Assembly: GCA_949358305.1 (NCBI GenBank)
Contig: OX442315.1
Location: 3,472,001 to 3,536,000 of the forward strand
Length of the DNA: 64,000 bases
From: Strigamia acuminata
Lineage: Eukaryota; Arthropoda; Chilopoda; Geophilomorpha; Linotaeniidae
Direction of reading: 5' to 3'
The notes below the pieces were generated by a model, which worked only from the letters and a program-made list of their open reading frames with translations, was not told the origin of the DNA and made no database searches. How positions within the stretch are numbered: position 1 is the stretch's first letter; the number at the start of each line of letters is the position of its first letter. The position numbers and the translations under genes are program-made. This document shows, in pieces, positions 10,601 through 21,600 of this stretch.

Positions 10601-12634
10601 TTTTTGCACAAATTTTCTGATTTTTGCACAAATTTTCTGATTTTTGCACAAATTTTCTGATTTTTGCACAAATTTTCTGATTTTTGCACAAATTTTCTGA
10701 TTTTTGCTGTATTTGGCTGAATTTTGCATTAGTTTTCTTATCCTAGCTATTTTGCATTAGTTTTCTTATCCTAGCTATTTTGCCAATTGTTTATTGATAT
10801 TTGCACCGAATGATGCTGACCAGCTGCCTTGAATTTATCTTTGTTGCAGAACAACGATTTACATGGAGCAAATGAGCACGTGGTACGACGCCAAATCCCA
10901 CGTGGATCTCATAGGTTTGAAGTTCTTTCTCAAACTCGAGTGGAGCGTGGGCACATTCGGCGTGACCGGCCTGGACAGATTACTCTCCTTCATGATCGTC
11001 AAAGAATTGCAGACGTTCGTCAGTTGTTACCAACGCAAATTCATCGCAGACAAGGCCATGCTCGACCTCTTCGAGGGCCTCTCCACAGCCCTAGAACCCG
11101 CCGGCTCCCTCATAAGTAACCCCAACACTAACACAAACATCGATAAACTTTACTTATTTATTCAAACAATTTTAATTCCAGATCAACCGACCAAAGTATT
11201 CACGCCGTTACTATCTAAAACCCAGAAATTATGGCCGACTTTTGTCGATTCCATCCTCAAAGTAATAACAAACTTAATTTCCCTCCAAAATATCAAACTC
11301 AAACTGTTAAATGCAATCAGATTGGCCAGATGCAGCTACTACGCCGCCACTTGGCCATCCAGCTCAACAACGCGTGCAAATTCGACTCCAAATGTCTCAC
11401 TTCCGCCTTGAGTGCGCTCAATGGGTAGGTAACACAGGCCTGACCGACGAGAGAGCATGGGAGCTGGTTGCATATTGGATTAATTCAAAATTTTAAAGCA
11501 GAATTATGATTTTCAAGTTATTGAATCATTAGTCACTCCTGGTGCATTGTTGTAGCCGAAATCGGGTATGTTCTGCCAATATGCTGCCCGGATCTGCTCT
11601 CGAAAATGTTTAATTGCACTTGGAATCGGCGTAACTGTGCAATTGGTTTTCATTCTAGCGCACTGCTGAGCGACGTGGAACAACGCTACAATGACCCAAC
11701 ACTGCCCGTGCCCAAAGAAGCGAGTTCCTTGATATTTGAGCTGAATCCATTTCTCGAATGGGCCGGGATAAGTGACCCACTGTCCAAGATCTACATAACG
11801 ACAAAGCCGCTTCCACTGTTGCCACTTTTCTTATCGCTTCTACTACTTTCGCAGCAAAGCAAAGTTTGCTACGTCAAATCAGTGTGTAAGTTGATGAATG
11901 GCTCTCTTCAGCTGGGTTCCCACTTAACCCTTCCAACCCTAAGATGCGTCTTTTTGTGACACCATTTGTAAAAAATCATTATTTTCGTGTGAAATAATTT
12001 TTTTTTTATCTGATTTTTACTGACTATTCCTTTGAAACATCACTAGACACTACACCACAGAAGTGACGCATCTGTGTCTTCCTCTGATCTGTGGTCGAGG
12101 TGTTGTCATTCAATTCTGATTGATACAAGTACGAACGTGGGAACCCAGCTTTCGAGGGCCAAGTGAAAATTTTACGTGTAAACTCTGTTGTAGCAGAGAA
12201 TCCACTAATTATTATTGGTCGGCAGGAAAAGTAGCAGATACTTGATAATTGAGTTAATTTTGTATTCTTCAGCGGCCTTGATAGCCAAGAAACCGACCGA
12301 CGGATTGGACAGTGTCCCATTGATTTTGGGCATGTTGACTCTGTTGCACCAGTTCCACGTGGACAACAGGAAACATTTTTTGGGATATTTGTCCCAATAC
12401 GTGTTGTCGGTAGTCGATTCTACGGTCAAGCCGAGCGAGCTGCCGGCCGACGTTGTCAACGTGTTGACGTTCATGGAATCCGTCGCGTGGTACGCGAACA
12501 TCACGCTCGAGGTTCTTGTGGTTTCAAGAGAATTTAGTTCAATCATTGATGCATCTAATTTTTAATTTTGCTAGAATTTCTACAACTACGTTCCAAGCTA
12601 CATCCTCGATGCTTTCCATTCGATGAGCGGGTGA
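1691..12634 (+). CDS. WASHC5: WASH complex subunit 5 (strumpellin)
   Basis: Sixteen exons (1691-1915, 1988-2094, 2160-2244, 2973-3196, 3766-4283, 5257-5511, 7206-7646, 8683-8930, 9684-9785, 9843-10150, 10850-11115, 11182-11261, 11321-11424, 11659-11885, 12273-12511, 12575-12634) keep phase throughout and give 1162 aa; human has 1159. Strumpellin is a largely helical scaffold of the endosomal WASH complex, which activates Arp2/3 for retromer-linked sorting. Conserved stretches span the whole length: [85 protein letters not shown] then [54 protein letters not shown] and [15 protein letters not shown]. The gene is complete with no frame damage. Exon 5 (3766-4283) is markedly more GC-rich than the introns around it. 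Poly(A) signals follow at 12759-12770. Confidence 0.97.
2341..2940. repeat. T-rich degenerate tandem array in WASHC5 intron 3
   Basis: The intron is built from degenerate units of roughly 30 bp with the recurring words GTCGATTTTTTGACGATTT and CTGATGTTTTT. The coding strand is strongly T-rich. It ends just upstream of the acceptor of exon 4. Confidence 0.8.
3292..3640. repeat. Two abutting ~20-bp tandem arrays in WASHC5 intron 4
   Basis: From 3292 to about 3535 a unit of about 20 bp (core TGTCCGAAAATGCAATTT) repeats about 12 times. It changes abruptly at about 3530-3540 to a second exact 20-bp unit (TTGCAATAATGCATTTTTAG) repeated about five times. Both share the word AATGCA, so the second may have arisen from the first. 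Confidence 0.9.
4374..5170. repeat. 30-bp tandem array in WASHC5 intron 5
   Basis: About 26 copies of a 30-bp unit made of CGATTTTTATCGATAAAATG plus CAGTTTTAGA run in near-perfect register. Variants carry GATATGATGCAA or GATTAAATG. The array fills most of the intron between exons 5 and 6. The unit contains the palindrome ATCGAT. Long reading frames across it are artefacts of a unit length divisible by three. Confidence 0.93.
5791..5859. repeat. Hairpin repeat in WASHC5 intron 6
   Basis: GATAAAT-GAAACGTTTTGCATG and its near-perfect reverse complement face each other over a short loop. The surrounding 5665-6030 holds repeated CCGCG(C/T)CTATTTG-like words in both orientations, suggesting a decayed inverted-repeat element. 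No family assigned. Confidence 0.5.
6046..6206. repeat. 14-bp tandem array
   Basis: About 12 copies of GATAGTCAAACTGA, or its single-base variant with AAATGA, follow each other without gaps in WASHC5 intron 6. Confidence 0.92.
6458..7081. mobile_element. TA-flanked foldback MITE, TACTC family, in WASHC5 intron 6
   Basis: The 624-bp element starts TACTCTGACC and ends GGTCAGAGTA, with TA on each side as for Tc1/mariner insertions. The terminal inverted repeats extend about 85-110 bp and include CTAACTCACAGCCTCATTAC on one side and its reverse complement on the other. The middle is itself inverted: runs of AATCGATTTTTGACG give way to their reverse complement near 6780. No coding region is present. 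Relatives lie at 13320-13681 and 63431-63838. It ends 124 bp before exon 7. Confidence 0.8.
7790..8610. repeat. T-rich 20/30-bp tandem array in WASHC5 intron 7
   Basis: About 30 units mix a 20-bp word (GATGTTTTTCGATTTTTATT) with a 30-bp form that adds GATGTTTTCT. The array fills almost the whole intron and ends next to the acceptor of exon 8. Confidence 0.9.
9045..9600. repeat. ~31-bp tandem array in WASHC5 intron 8
   Basis: About 17 units with the words AAAATTTTCCAATTTTGATT and GATTTTCCACT or GATTTTTAATG, at a period near 31 bp. It fills most of the intron between exons 8 and 9. Confidence 0.88.
10178..10706. repeat. Highly homogeneous 20-bp tandem array in WASHC5 intron 10
   Basis: About 26 copies of the exact 20-bp unit TTTTTGCACAAATTTTCTGA. 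The only internal change I see is one T-to-G (AATGTTCTGA) near 10533. Because 20 is not a multiple of three, open frames exist on the minus strand in several phases; these are artefacts. Confidence 0.97.
11910..12153. mobile_element. TIR element with a truncated piggyBac-like MITE inside (WASHC5 intron 14)
   Basis: AGCTGGGTTCCCAC at 11910 and its reverse complement GTGGGAACCCAGCT at 12140 bound the element. Just inside the left end, TTAACCCTTCCAACCC begins a stretch of about 130 bp. That stretch matches, in opposite orientation, the right part of the piggyBac-like element at 37922-38353, including the word TCCTTTGAAACATCACTAGA. It is therefore either a truncated copy or a shared ancestor. Confidence 0.6.
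12561..12566 (-). terminator. Candidate ATTAAA poly(A) signal of ENOSF1
   Basis: This is the first poly(A)-like hexamer past the ENOSF1 stop on the minus strand. It lies upstream of the last WASHC5 exon, so an ENOSF1 transcript ending here would be antisense to that exon. Confidence 0.4.
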
Positions 12635-12642
12635 TCGATCGG

Positions 12643-15600
12643 TCAAGTCGGTTTCGGGAACATTCCGTTGGAAAACATTTCTTTCCATTTGGCGCCAGAC
12701 GGGTATTCGTAATCGGACAGTGATTGCTCGTCAATTGTTGCACTATAACCCGCATTCTAATAAAAATAAAATCATGTATTGTACAGTTTTCGCTTTAAAG
12801 AGTTAATTTCATCGATGTGTAGGAATACCTCGGGCAAAAAGGGGCCGTGATTGGAAAAAGTTTAAGAAGAACGGATTAATTTTTATATCCACATTTCTGC
12901 GTGAGAGCAGGCATTTGTCACGCTTCGGTCAAGTTTTGGTCAAGTTTTGGTTTGCTCAGTTTAAAGGAAGTCACTTCATTTCGTCGCCCTTCATTTCGTC
13001 ACCCCAGTTTTTAGGCTGAGTCCGCCTTTCGTATTCTTAAGAACCCCCCGAACCGAACCTTACTAGTTTTTTTTTTAACCAACTCTCCTTCCAGGGGGTA
13101 GTGGTCGCAGTGTTGGACTGGCCCGGCGGGCTACCGAGAGTTTCCCGGTGGCCCATGGCCGCTGTGGCCTGTCTCGACTTCATTAATTGTGGTCCGGACA
13201 TCCAGATTTCCCGGCAATAAATTTGTTCCCAGTCCAGCCCTGAGTGGTCGGCAAAAGAATGAAGGGCGACGAAATGAACAAACCCCGTTTAAAGGGGGCC
13301 AATTATGGTGCCAGAAGCACTCCAAGATGATCCTTTCTCCCATTGGCCGAGCCTCATTACTCTTAACTCCAGGTTGTATACTACCACCAGGAGAAGTAGG
13401 TTTTATTTTTATTCATTTCTGGTGTTATTATGATCATTTAAATTGATATAATTTTAATAGCATTTTATTATAAAATGTTATTTCCATTTAGAAAATAAAG
13501 TTTTATGCACTTTTTAATTTAAAAATCATGTTTGTTCTGTTTATTGGTTGCTTAGTCAGGAAAGCAAACAGTTTCCTAACAACAGGTAATCGATTACAAA
13601 TTCTGTAAATTGTAATGCAATTTCTTGGATCACTACACAAGTGAAATGGCTCGGCCAATGGGAGAAAGGATCATCTTGGAGTTAACAAGAGTACCAGGGT
13701 TTGGCTCTCATTGTTTTGCTTGTCTAGAGGGAGTTAACTGTATTTGGTTGCCAAATTAAAGTAACTTTTCCGTTTATAAATGAAAGGAAATGTGCCCAGT
13801 GTGTGACGTTGCTAAGGAACTGTGTAAATACCTTGGGAGCCATGTAACAGGCGTTGGAAATGACTACCGGATCTTGAAAATGTTGGTGAAGATGGTCCAC
13901 ATATTCAATCATTCTGTTTAAATAGAAATATCAACAAGAAAATCAAATTGGTTATGGATTTGTAAACACATACAGTGTATTATAAATGTCATTATCATTA
14001 ACTATCAAACACAATTTAAAAAGTTACAGGCATTTGAAATATAAAGTATTAAATGAAGTCACTTATCTATTTCTTACTTTCTTTTGACTTTAGATGATTT
14101 ATTATAATTTTCTGGAAATTTTTTCCAAATGTTCTGAAACTTTTTTTCAAAAGTTCTAAAACAAATGGATTTTTTTCCAAAATAATTTTTATTCAAATGC
14201 TACTCATATCAAATTAAAACGTCCAACTAGCTTCTTCAGACTGGGATATTGGTAATAAAGAATAGTGTGTGAGATGGTCAAATGGTGGCGCCACACAAAC
14301 ACACTCAAATCATACAAGCAGATAAGGTTTGTGCCAATAGTTTATCACATTGACCAGTTGATATCCAGATTTAAAATTGCACAGACATTGATTGATAAAT
14401 TGATGACAAATTTGGAGAAAAGTTGAAAAAGTTTGCTAATCCGTCCCCAAGCCCTAGTACAGCTTTTAGTGGAGGTTCAAGTTTGGTCCATTTCTAAAGT
14501 CCATTTTGGTGGAAAATGTGTGGAAAATGTGGTGGAAAATGTGTCACAAATTTGTGCATTATACGGTATGCATTTAGGAGTCTTAGATGTGCTGCAGGGA
14601 CTATCGCTCCAAATATTGCCCACTACAAGTCCGATAACTTATTACTCCGCTCATTGCCACATGCCGTTGGGCATCGGTTTATCATCTTTTTCAAAACTCG
14701 CTCAAAAAGTCTATAACGGCATGCGGGTATAGAGCGAAACATGCCGATATAAGTGAAAAATCTAATTTTTTGTTTTTTTGTTTAAAAGAGCCCAGATGAA
14801 GAATTATGTTAAAATTTGGTCCTGAAACTTAATTTTCTTGATATTCTGAAACTTACTACTAAACTTTTTGGAAAATTTATAGAAATTTAGGCCAATTTCC
14901 TACATATTTTGGGCTCAAAATTTAAAAAAAAATTGTACTCATTTACACCGGCATGTCGTTAAAAACAGGGTTTATCGGCATGTCGTTAAAAGCGGGGTTT
15001 ATCGGCACGCCGGTAATACTCGCGCTATACCAACATGCGGGATACTTAATTTGAAATAATCATAAGTCCAGGAGAAAGGGTCAAAAGCTGACCCTACATG
15101 CAACTTTGTTTACCACTTTGTGTAATTTCAGCAACCAAAATAGATTACCTGTTTTCCGTAGTACCGCTAATGCAGATATAATCAAAAAACATTAAGTGCT
15201 GCACCAATTCGCACAAACCCACACCACCTGCATGAGGGCAAACAGGAACTGCAAACACAAACACAAAGCCATTAACTTTCCATTAATGTTGGCGAAACGT
15301 GCAATTTACCACTTAACTTCTTCGCCATCAGAAGCACTGCCAGAATCTCGTTGACTCCGCCCAATCGACAACTGTCAATTTGGCAAAATTGCATGCCACC
15401 AGATTGGAGAAACTGCTTAAACATCACTTTGTTGTGACATTGTTCTCCAGTCGCCACACAAACACCCAGCGGATGCAAAGCCTGCAATTACCCTCCATTG
15501 ATTAATGTGAAGAAATGCTTTATTGACAGTGCATTGCTGGAGAGCTATTTCTGTTGTTGCATAGTCGTTGGCCATGTTCCAACTCACTATTTATGGCTTT

Positions 15601-18600
15601 TTAAAGTAAGATAAACTTATCAGATTTTCACCAACCGCCCCACTGGCTTACCATTTTCATATATCTTCCTTATTGGTGGACAAGAATCACGTGATCAGTT
15701 ATTTGTATCCTTGAGCGTGCGATGTGCCAAACCAGTGGGAGTTTCTCATTAGTTTTTATAAAATGGTTTCCCGTATGGGTATCGGTCCAAAACATTAAAT
15801 TAAGGGTATCAGGGACCAATATACTTATAAAAAAGTATTGGAGGATTGTTAGGCTTCCATTCGCAGATGATAAACTGCTTTTGACGTGGATATTTCAGCA
15901 GGAAAATGATTCTAAGCATAACGTCAAGTCGATTACTGTGTTCCAAACCCATCACATTTTAGTTTTGACTTGGCCTGCACAATCACATACAAAATTTTGG
16001 TTATCCAACAAAATATTGAAATGTATTGTTCAAATAAACATTAGCTGCATTCAATATCAATAAGGAGAAGTGACTTCTCCTTAAGTTGAAAAAATAAGTC
16101 ATTTGAAAGAAGTGACTTATGTTTGAACACGCTTATTATTTTACTTAAGTATTTGACTTCTGTCAAGAAGCGTGCGGCCGCAGCAATGTCAATCTCGCAT
16201 TCGTAAAAAAAAATATGTGCTCTAAAATTCTAAAAACCACATGCATCTCTTTTACTTGTGTTAATTAGAAGTTCATGTGGTTTTTAGAATTTTAGAGCAC
16301 ATATTTATTTTGTTTTAGGCAAAAAAAATCCGTTCACGATGAGCGAATTAGATCGGAAAAAATGGCGGCCAAAAATTTCCAAAACGAGGCGATATGCGCA
16401 TGCGCGTCATTATTTAAGTCACTTATTGTTAAGAAGAAGTAACTATTTTTTCACTTCTCCTTCTTTCACTTATTTGACTTCTTTCAAAATGACTTATCAG
16501 AGATATGACACAAAAGTCGTCATATCCGGTTGTGAGAAGTCAAATAAGTGAAAGAAGTCACTTCTTCTTATTGATATTGAATGCACCTAATGATTTTCTG
16601 AAGAAACTGTTTTTTTGTGCTTTTGTGTTCGAGCATTGTCGGTTTAATTTGTGTGGGCAATTTAGAGGAAGAAAAACCTTAGCTATGGTTGCATGTCCCA
16701 GTATGTCATCAGGACTGGTCGGTTCTTCGATCCAAAGAGGATGGAAGTGAGCCAATTGAGACATCCACTCGATGGCTGTTGGTACATCCCATCTTTGGTT
16801 GGCATCTAACATCTTGAAGAAATAAATAAATAAATGTTTTATCATTTTCTTGCTCGGCTAATGTAAACATGTGATATTTAATGTTGTGGGAAACTGTCCA
16901 AGAAAGCGGTGCAACTCACCAAAGTGTTGTTCCATCCGATAACGTCACGAACAATTTGGCATCGGCGCTTGTCGTCTTCAACATCTTGACCGACTTTAAT
17001 TTTGAATCTTTGGGGTAGGCTTTTATAAGAATATTGTGCCCGTCTCTTTTTAAGCGACTCTTACCGCGTAAATCCTAAGTCCAAGAATTGTTTGCATAGC
17101 TGCAAAAAATTGCGATATATTATTTGCGATAAAATACTTTTTTCCAACTTTTCTCATGTTCAAACAGTTATTCCCATGCTAGGTCAGACAGAAAATATTT
17201 TTCTGGACGAATGACTTGCTTTATGTCATTGAATTTTTGGCCACAAATTGCCAGTATCCAAAAGAAGAAAATGTATAGTTTGAAATTTTTATAGTGTGTG
17301 TTATTTAAGAGTGAAACAGTTCCAAACAATTACCATGTTTACATGGTCGCAGTTTTTCAAATAAGTGAATATTCGGATTTTATTTATCTGGATAACAGTT
17401 TGCGTTTACATGACGTTAGTTTTCTGGTAAATGTGACGTCATACGAGAATTACCCATACTGCCCTTTGATTATCTGGAACAACAAAATGGCTGTTGATCC
17501 ATTTCAGCCAAACAAATGAAATGGTGGTTAGGAAAGAGGTTTTTGCTCGAATCTTTGCAATGGTGCCTAATATGCAAATTCTGATCCCAAAAATGGTGGT
17601 TTTAGCTGATTTCACATTGATTTCGGTACCAAGTGTCGTTGGTACTTAGGCCTAGCGTATTTTTACTACAACGATCCGACGATATCTCGATCCAAGTTTT
17701 TGAATTTTCGCATGCACGGGTGTTTACATGCAGTTTTCAATGCGCAAAACGCCCAAAATCTAGCTCGTACAACTGGAATTTAGTTTTCCTGGTAAGTCTG
17801 TCTTTTCTAGAAAACTGATTTGTTTACATGTTTAGTTTTCTAGAAAAGTAAAATTCGCATTTTCACTTATCCAGATAACTGGGTACGTGTAAACATGGTA
17901 ATTGTTACATAAATTGTACGGAGTACTACATTTTCTAAAACTTTTTGTCAATGTTGTACGGTTTTACAATACATCGTTTGTGCTATACAATTGCAATATT
18001 GAGATACACAATTGCAATATTGAGATACACAATTGCAATATTGCAATATAAAATTGATATATTGCGATATACAATTGTGATATTGCAATATACAATTGCT
18101 ATATTGCAATATACAATTGCTATATTGTGATATACAATTGATATATTGCGATATACAATTGCGATGTATTGTTTGCGATGTACAATTGCGATGTATTATG
18201 GAAGATGTAGAGATAAAGATGATGTACAATTGCGATGTATTATGGAAGATGTAGAGATAAAGATGATCTACATCAAAGCTTATGAGTTAGGTTTAATAAT
18301 GAATGAACAACAGGATATAAAGGGTGTCCCAAAAATAACGCAAGATTTGAATTTGCCGCCATTTGTGCAGTAAATTGTTGGCAACCCTGAAACAACAACA
18401 AATTGACAGCTAAGAATTTAGGGTTAGGTTTAGGGTTAGTGAAAATGGAGTGTTACACAATACGACAACGTGTTTAGGGTTGGTAAACATGGAGCATTAC
18501 TCGATACAACAACGTGTAACAATTCAATTACTGCAAGAGACATTTCCTGGTCGTGTACTCTCTCGTTTCGGTGATCAGAATTGGCCCCCTAGATCGTGTG

Positions 18601-21600
18601 ATTTAACACCATTAGAATTATTTTTATGGGGTTATTTGAATTCAAAGGTCTATGTCAACAAGCCTACAACCAACCGTGCATTACAATTCTGATCACCGAA
18701 ACGAGAGAGTACACGACCAGGAAATGTCTCTTGCAGTAATTCAATTGTTACACGTTGTTGTATCGAGTAATGCTCCATGTTTACCAACCCTAAATACGTT
18801 GTTGTATCGTGTAGCACTCCATTTTCACTAACCCTAAACCTAACCCTAAACTCTTAGCTGTCAATTTGTTGTTGTTTCAGGGTTGTAAACAATTTACTGC
18901 ACAAATGGCGGCGAATTCAAATCTTGCGTTATTTTTGGGACACCCTTTACATATGATACAAAGTTTGCGATATACAATTGCGATGTATTGTTTGCGATAT
19001 ATTGTTTGCGATATATTGTTTGCGATATACAATTGCGATGTATTGTTTGCGATATACAATTGCGATGTATTGTTTGCGATATACAATGATGGAGACAATT
19101 GTGCTAAATAAATTTATGCACTCGGGATATTACTTGTGGAAATTGGAATGCAGATAAATAGTGGGCTGGTTGGAAAAGACTTTTTGGTCTGACAGCCAGC
19201 CGGGTGTTCGTGCTGAAGTGTGATTGTTTCCTGACACTGCTAGGCCCCCAAAGCCATCGCAGCTTGCAAGATCAAATTAGTTACACGAGAGTGGTGTTGT
19301 CGCTACCTACAATCACTTTGCAGATCAGTTAAATCCACACAAGTGACTCTTGGCATTGCTGGAATAAACTTGTGCCCTCTATTGCTGTTTTGGGAACATT
19401 TAAATTCACTTATCTGATTAGTTTCCACAATTTAGCGCTGGAATCCCACTCAAAAATAATCAATAAAATATCAAAAATACCGCCTCATCTGCTGAAAGCC
19501 TCGGCACAAATGTCAATTTGGCATCAAAAATAGAAAAACACAAAATGTCTAATTTATGGTTTTTACACCCAAATTCAAAATGGCTGCCACACAAGCCTGT
19601 ATAAACCATATAAACAAAACCTTTGAGTGCACCTATTGTGAGATAATATCAAAAACTATTCCAAAGTTGAACCTTTCGATGCACGATGCAATTATTTCTT
19701 ATTGCATTGATTAGCAAGTATATTTCAGCGCAAAATGTCAATGACCGCGACATTTGCTTTGTTCCACATTTGTGATTGACATTCTAAATTGTATTCCATT
19801 TATTTTGCCGCATCTAATGGTTTGTAAATTACGCAACAACTTAGGTCTAGCTCATTAGTCGTTACCAAAATGGCAGCCACGAGATGAAACACTAAATGCT
19901 GCAAAATTATCTACATTTTGGAATGCATTAAGCGAAAAACATAAGGGTAGGGTGGGCTTAGCTACCCGGGGGTTTCCATCGATTTATTGGGTTGCGATGT
20001 TAAGATTTGTGGGGATATTCTGTACCGATGCTGCATGGGCTAATACATCGTTAGCGGCAGGTACTTTTCCCTTATAAAAACCCCCGTTAAGCCTATAAGT
20101 ATAGTGGGAAACTTATAACTCTACCGGAGCTTACACCATAGTGTACATCACTGACTAAAAATCTGGATTAGCATTGACCTCTATCGCCGCCATTTTGAAT
20201 TCTCCGCTTCATTCACGCGCGGCGCACATGTTACGGTTTATCTAATTGTTTGTGCTTTGAATTCTTTTAAATTCACAATAATAAAGTTGCAGCATTGTAT
20301 TGCACCAGTTAAAAACAGGAATTTTATCTTTTTATGCGAATGAGACATTACTAGTTTCGGTAATCACGAGACGTGTATAAGCGATTAAGCCTAATTTTAT
20401 AACTATAACTTAAAACTTCAACCGCAATCCACTAAATATAGTGTAAAAAATGTCATAATTGTAAGGGAAAAGTACGTGCCGCAAACTGCGTATTGATCAA
20501 CCAAGCGGGTACTTACGGCTTGGATCTTCTCCGTCGGATAACCCAACCATCCGCAGTTGGTTGTGTAAGCCGGGTATCCATTTTTCACAATTTCTTCTTC
20601 TATCAATATCAATATTCGACTTTAAATCCACATTACCCCGCTTTCAGCCGCATGCCGGTATAGTGCGAGTTTTACCGGCAAGCCGATAAACCCCTTTTTT
20701 GCTGGCATGCCGGTGTAGGTGAGTACAAATTTTTTTAAATCAGAATTTGGCCAAAACAAGCATAAAAAGCATTTTTAGATGTCCAAAATGTAGGAAATTG
20801 GCCTATTTTAGTAATAATCTTTAGAATATCAAGAAAACTCAAATTTCAGGCCCAAATTCCAACATAATTATTCATCCGGGCTTTTTTACGCGATATCGGC
20901 ATGCCGGTATAAACAGTTTGACCAATTCCAAAAACCTGGTAAACCCTTGTCCAACGGCATGCAGGGTAATAGAATAGGACATATTCTTTGGATTTCTACA
21001 TTTTACCTCTCTGTTTCTTTGTTTCCTTGTCCACTGTCAACATTTCTAGAGCTTCTTGTTTGGTGAGTAAATCAGATCTGGGAAATGAACCAATCATTGC
21101 ATTGCAGCAGGAAATGAGAATGAAATGAAATGAAATGACTCAACATGTAAGTGAAATCTATGGTGGAGATGAGTTTCTCAGCTGGCATGTCCACTAGAAG
21201 TTTCCACAGTGGTTTCTTCTCAATTTTGGCCCACATGTCCCACAGTGCATTTATTATGGCAGCCGTTGCTAAATGTACAACTCCTTTCTCAGGACCAATC
21301 TGGAGATTAATTGATTTTTGTTTGCTTTTTAATGGGTTTGGGTGCATTTATTTTAGTTTTACCCATCTCATTTGGGTGTCGTTGGTCAGTTTGCGCCAAA
21401 ATGTTGAGAAGTCATCAAAGATGTCTTTGAGTTTGACCCCAATGACCAGTTTGGACATGGATTGAATGGCACAGGTCACTGAAATGTCATGTTTATTTGT
21501 ATTTTTATTTTTTTTATTTTTTTTTACCAATTTCGGTTCCTCTGCCAAGTGTGAATGTGAATCCATGACTTTCCATTTGGTCGTTTGTGACGAGGGTGAC

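Noticed and set aside
10043-10729. Minus-strand open frames of up to 228 codons ([18 protein letters not shown] repeats)
   Set aside because: They translate a perfect 20-bp non-coding array inside WASHC5 intron 10; overlapping frames all give the same repeat because no unit contains a stop on that strand.
18418-18490. TTAGGG/CCCTAA-like words suggesting an internal telomere
   Set aside because: They lie within both arms of the mariner foldback and are too few and irregular for a telomeric tract.
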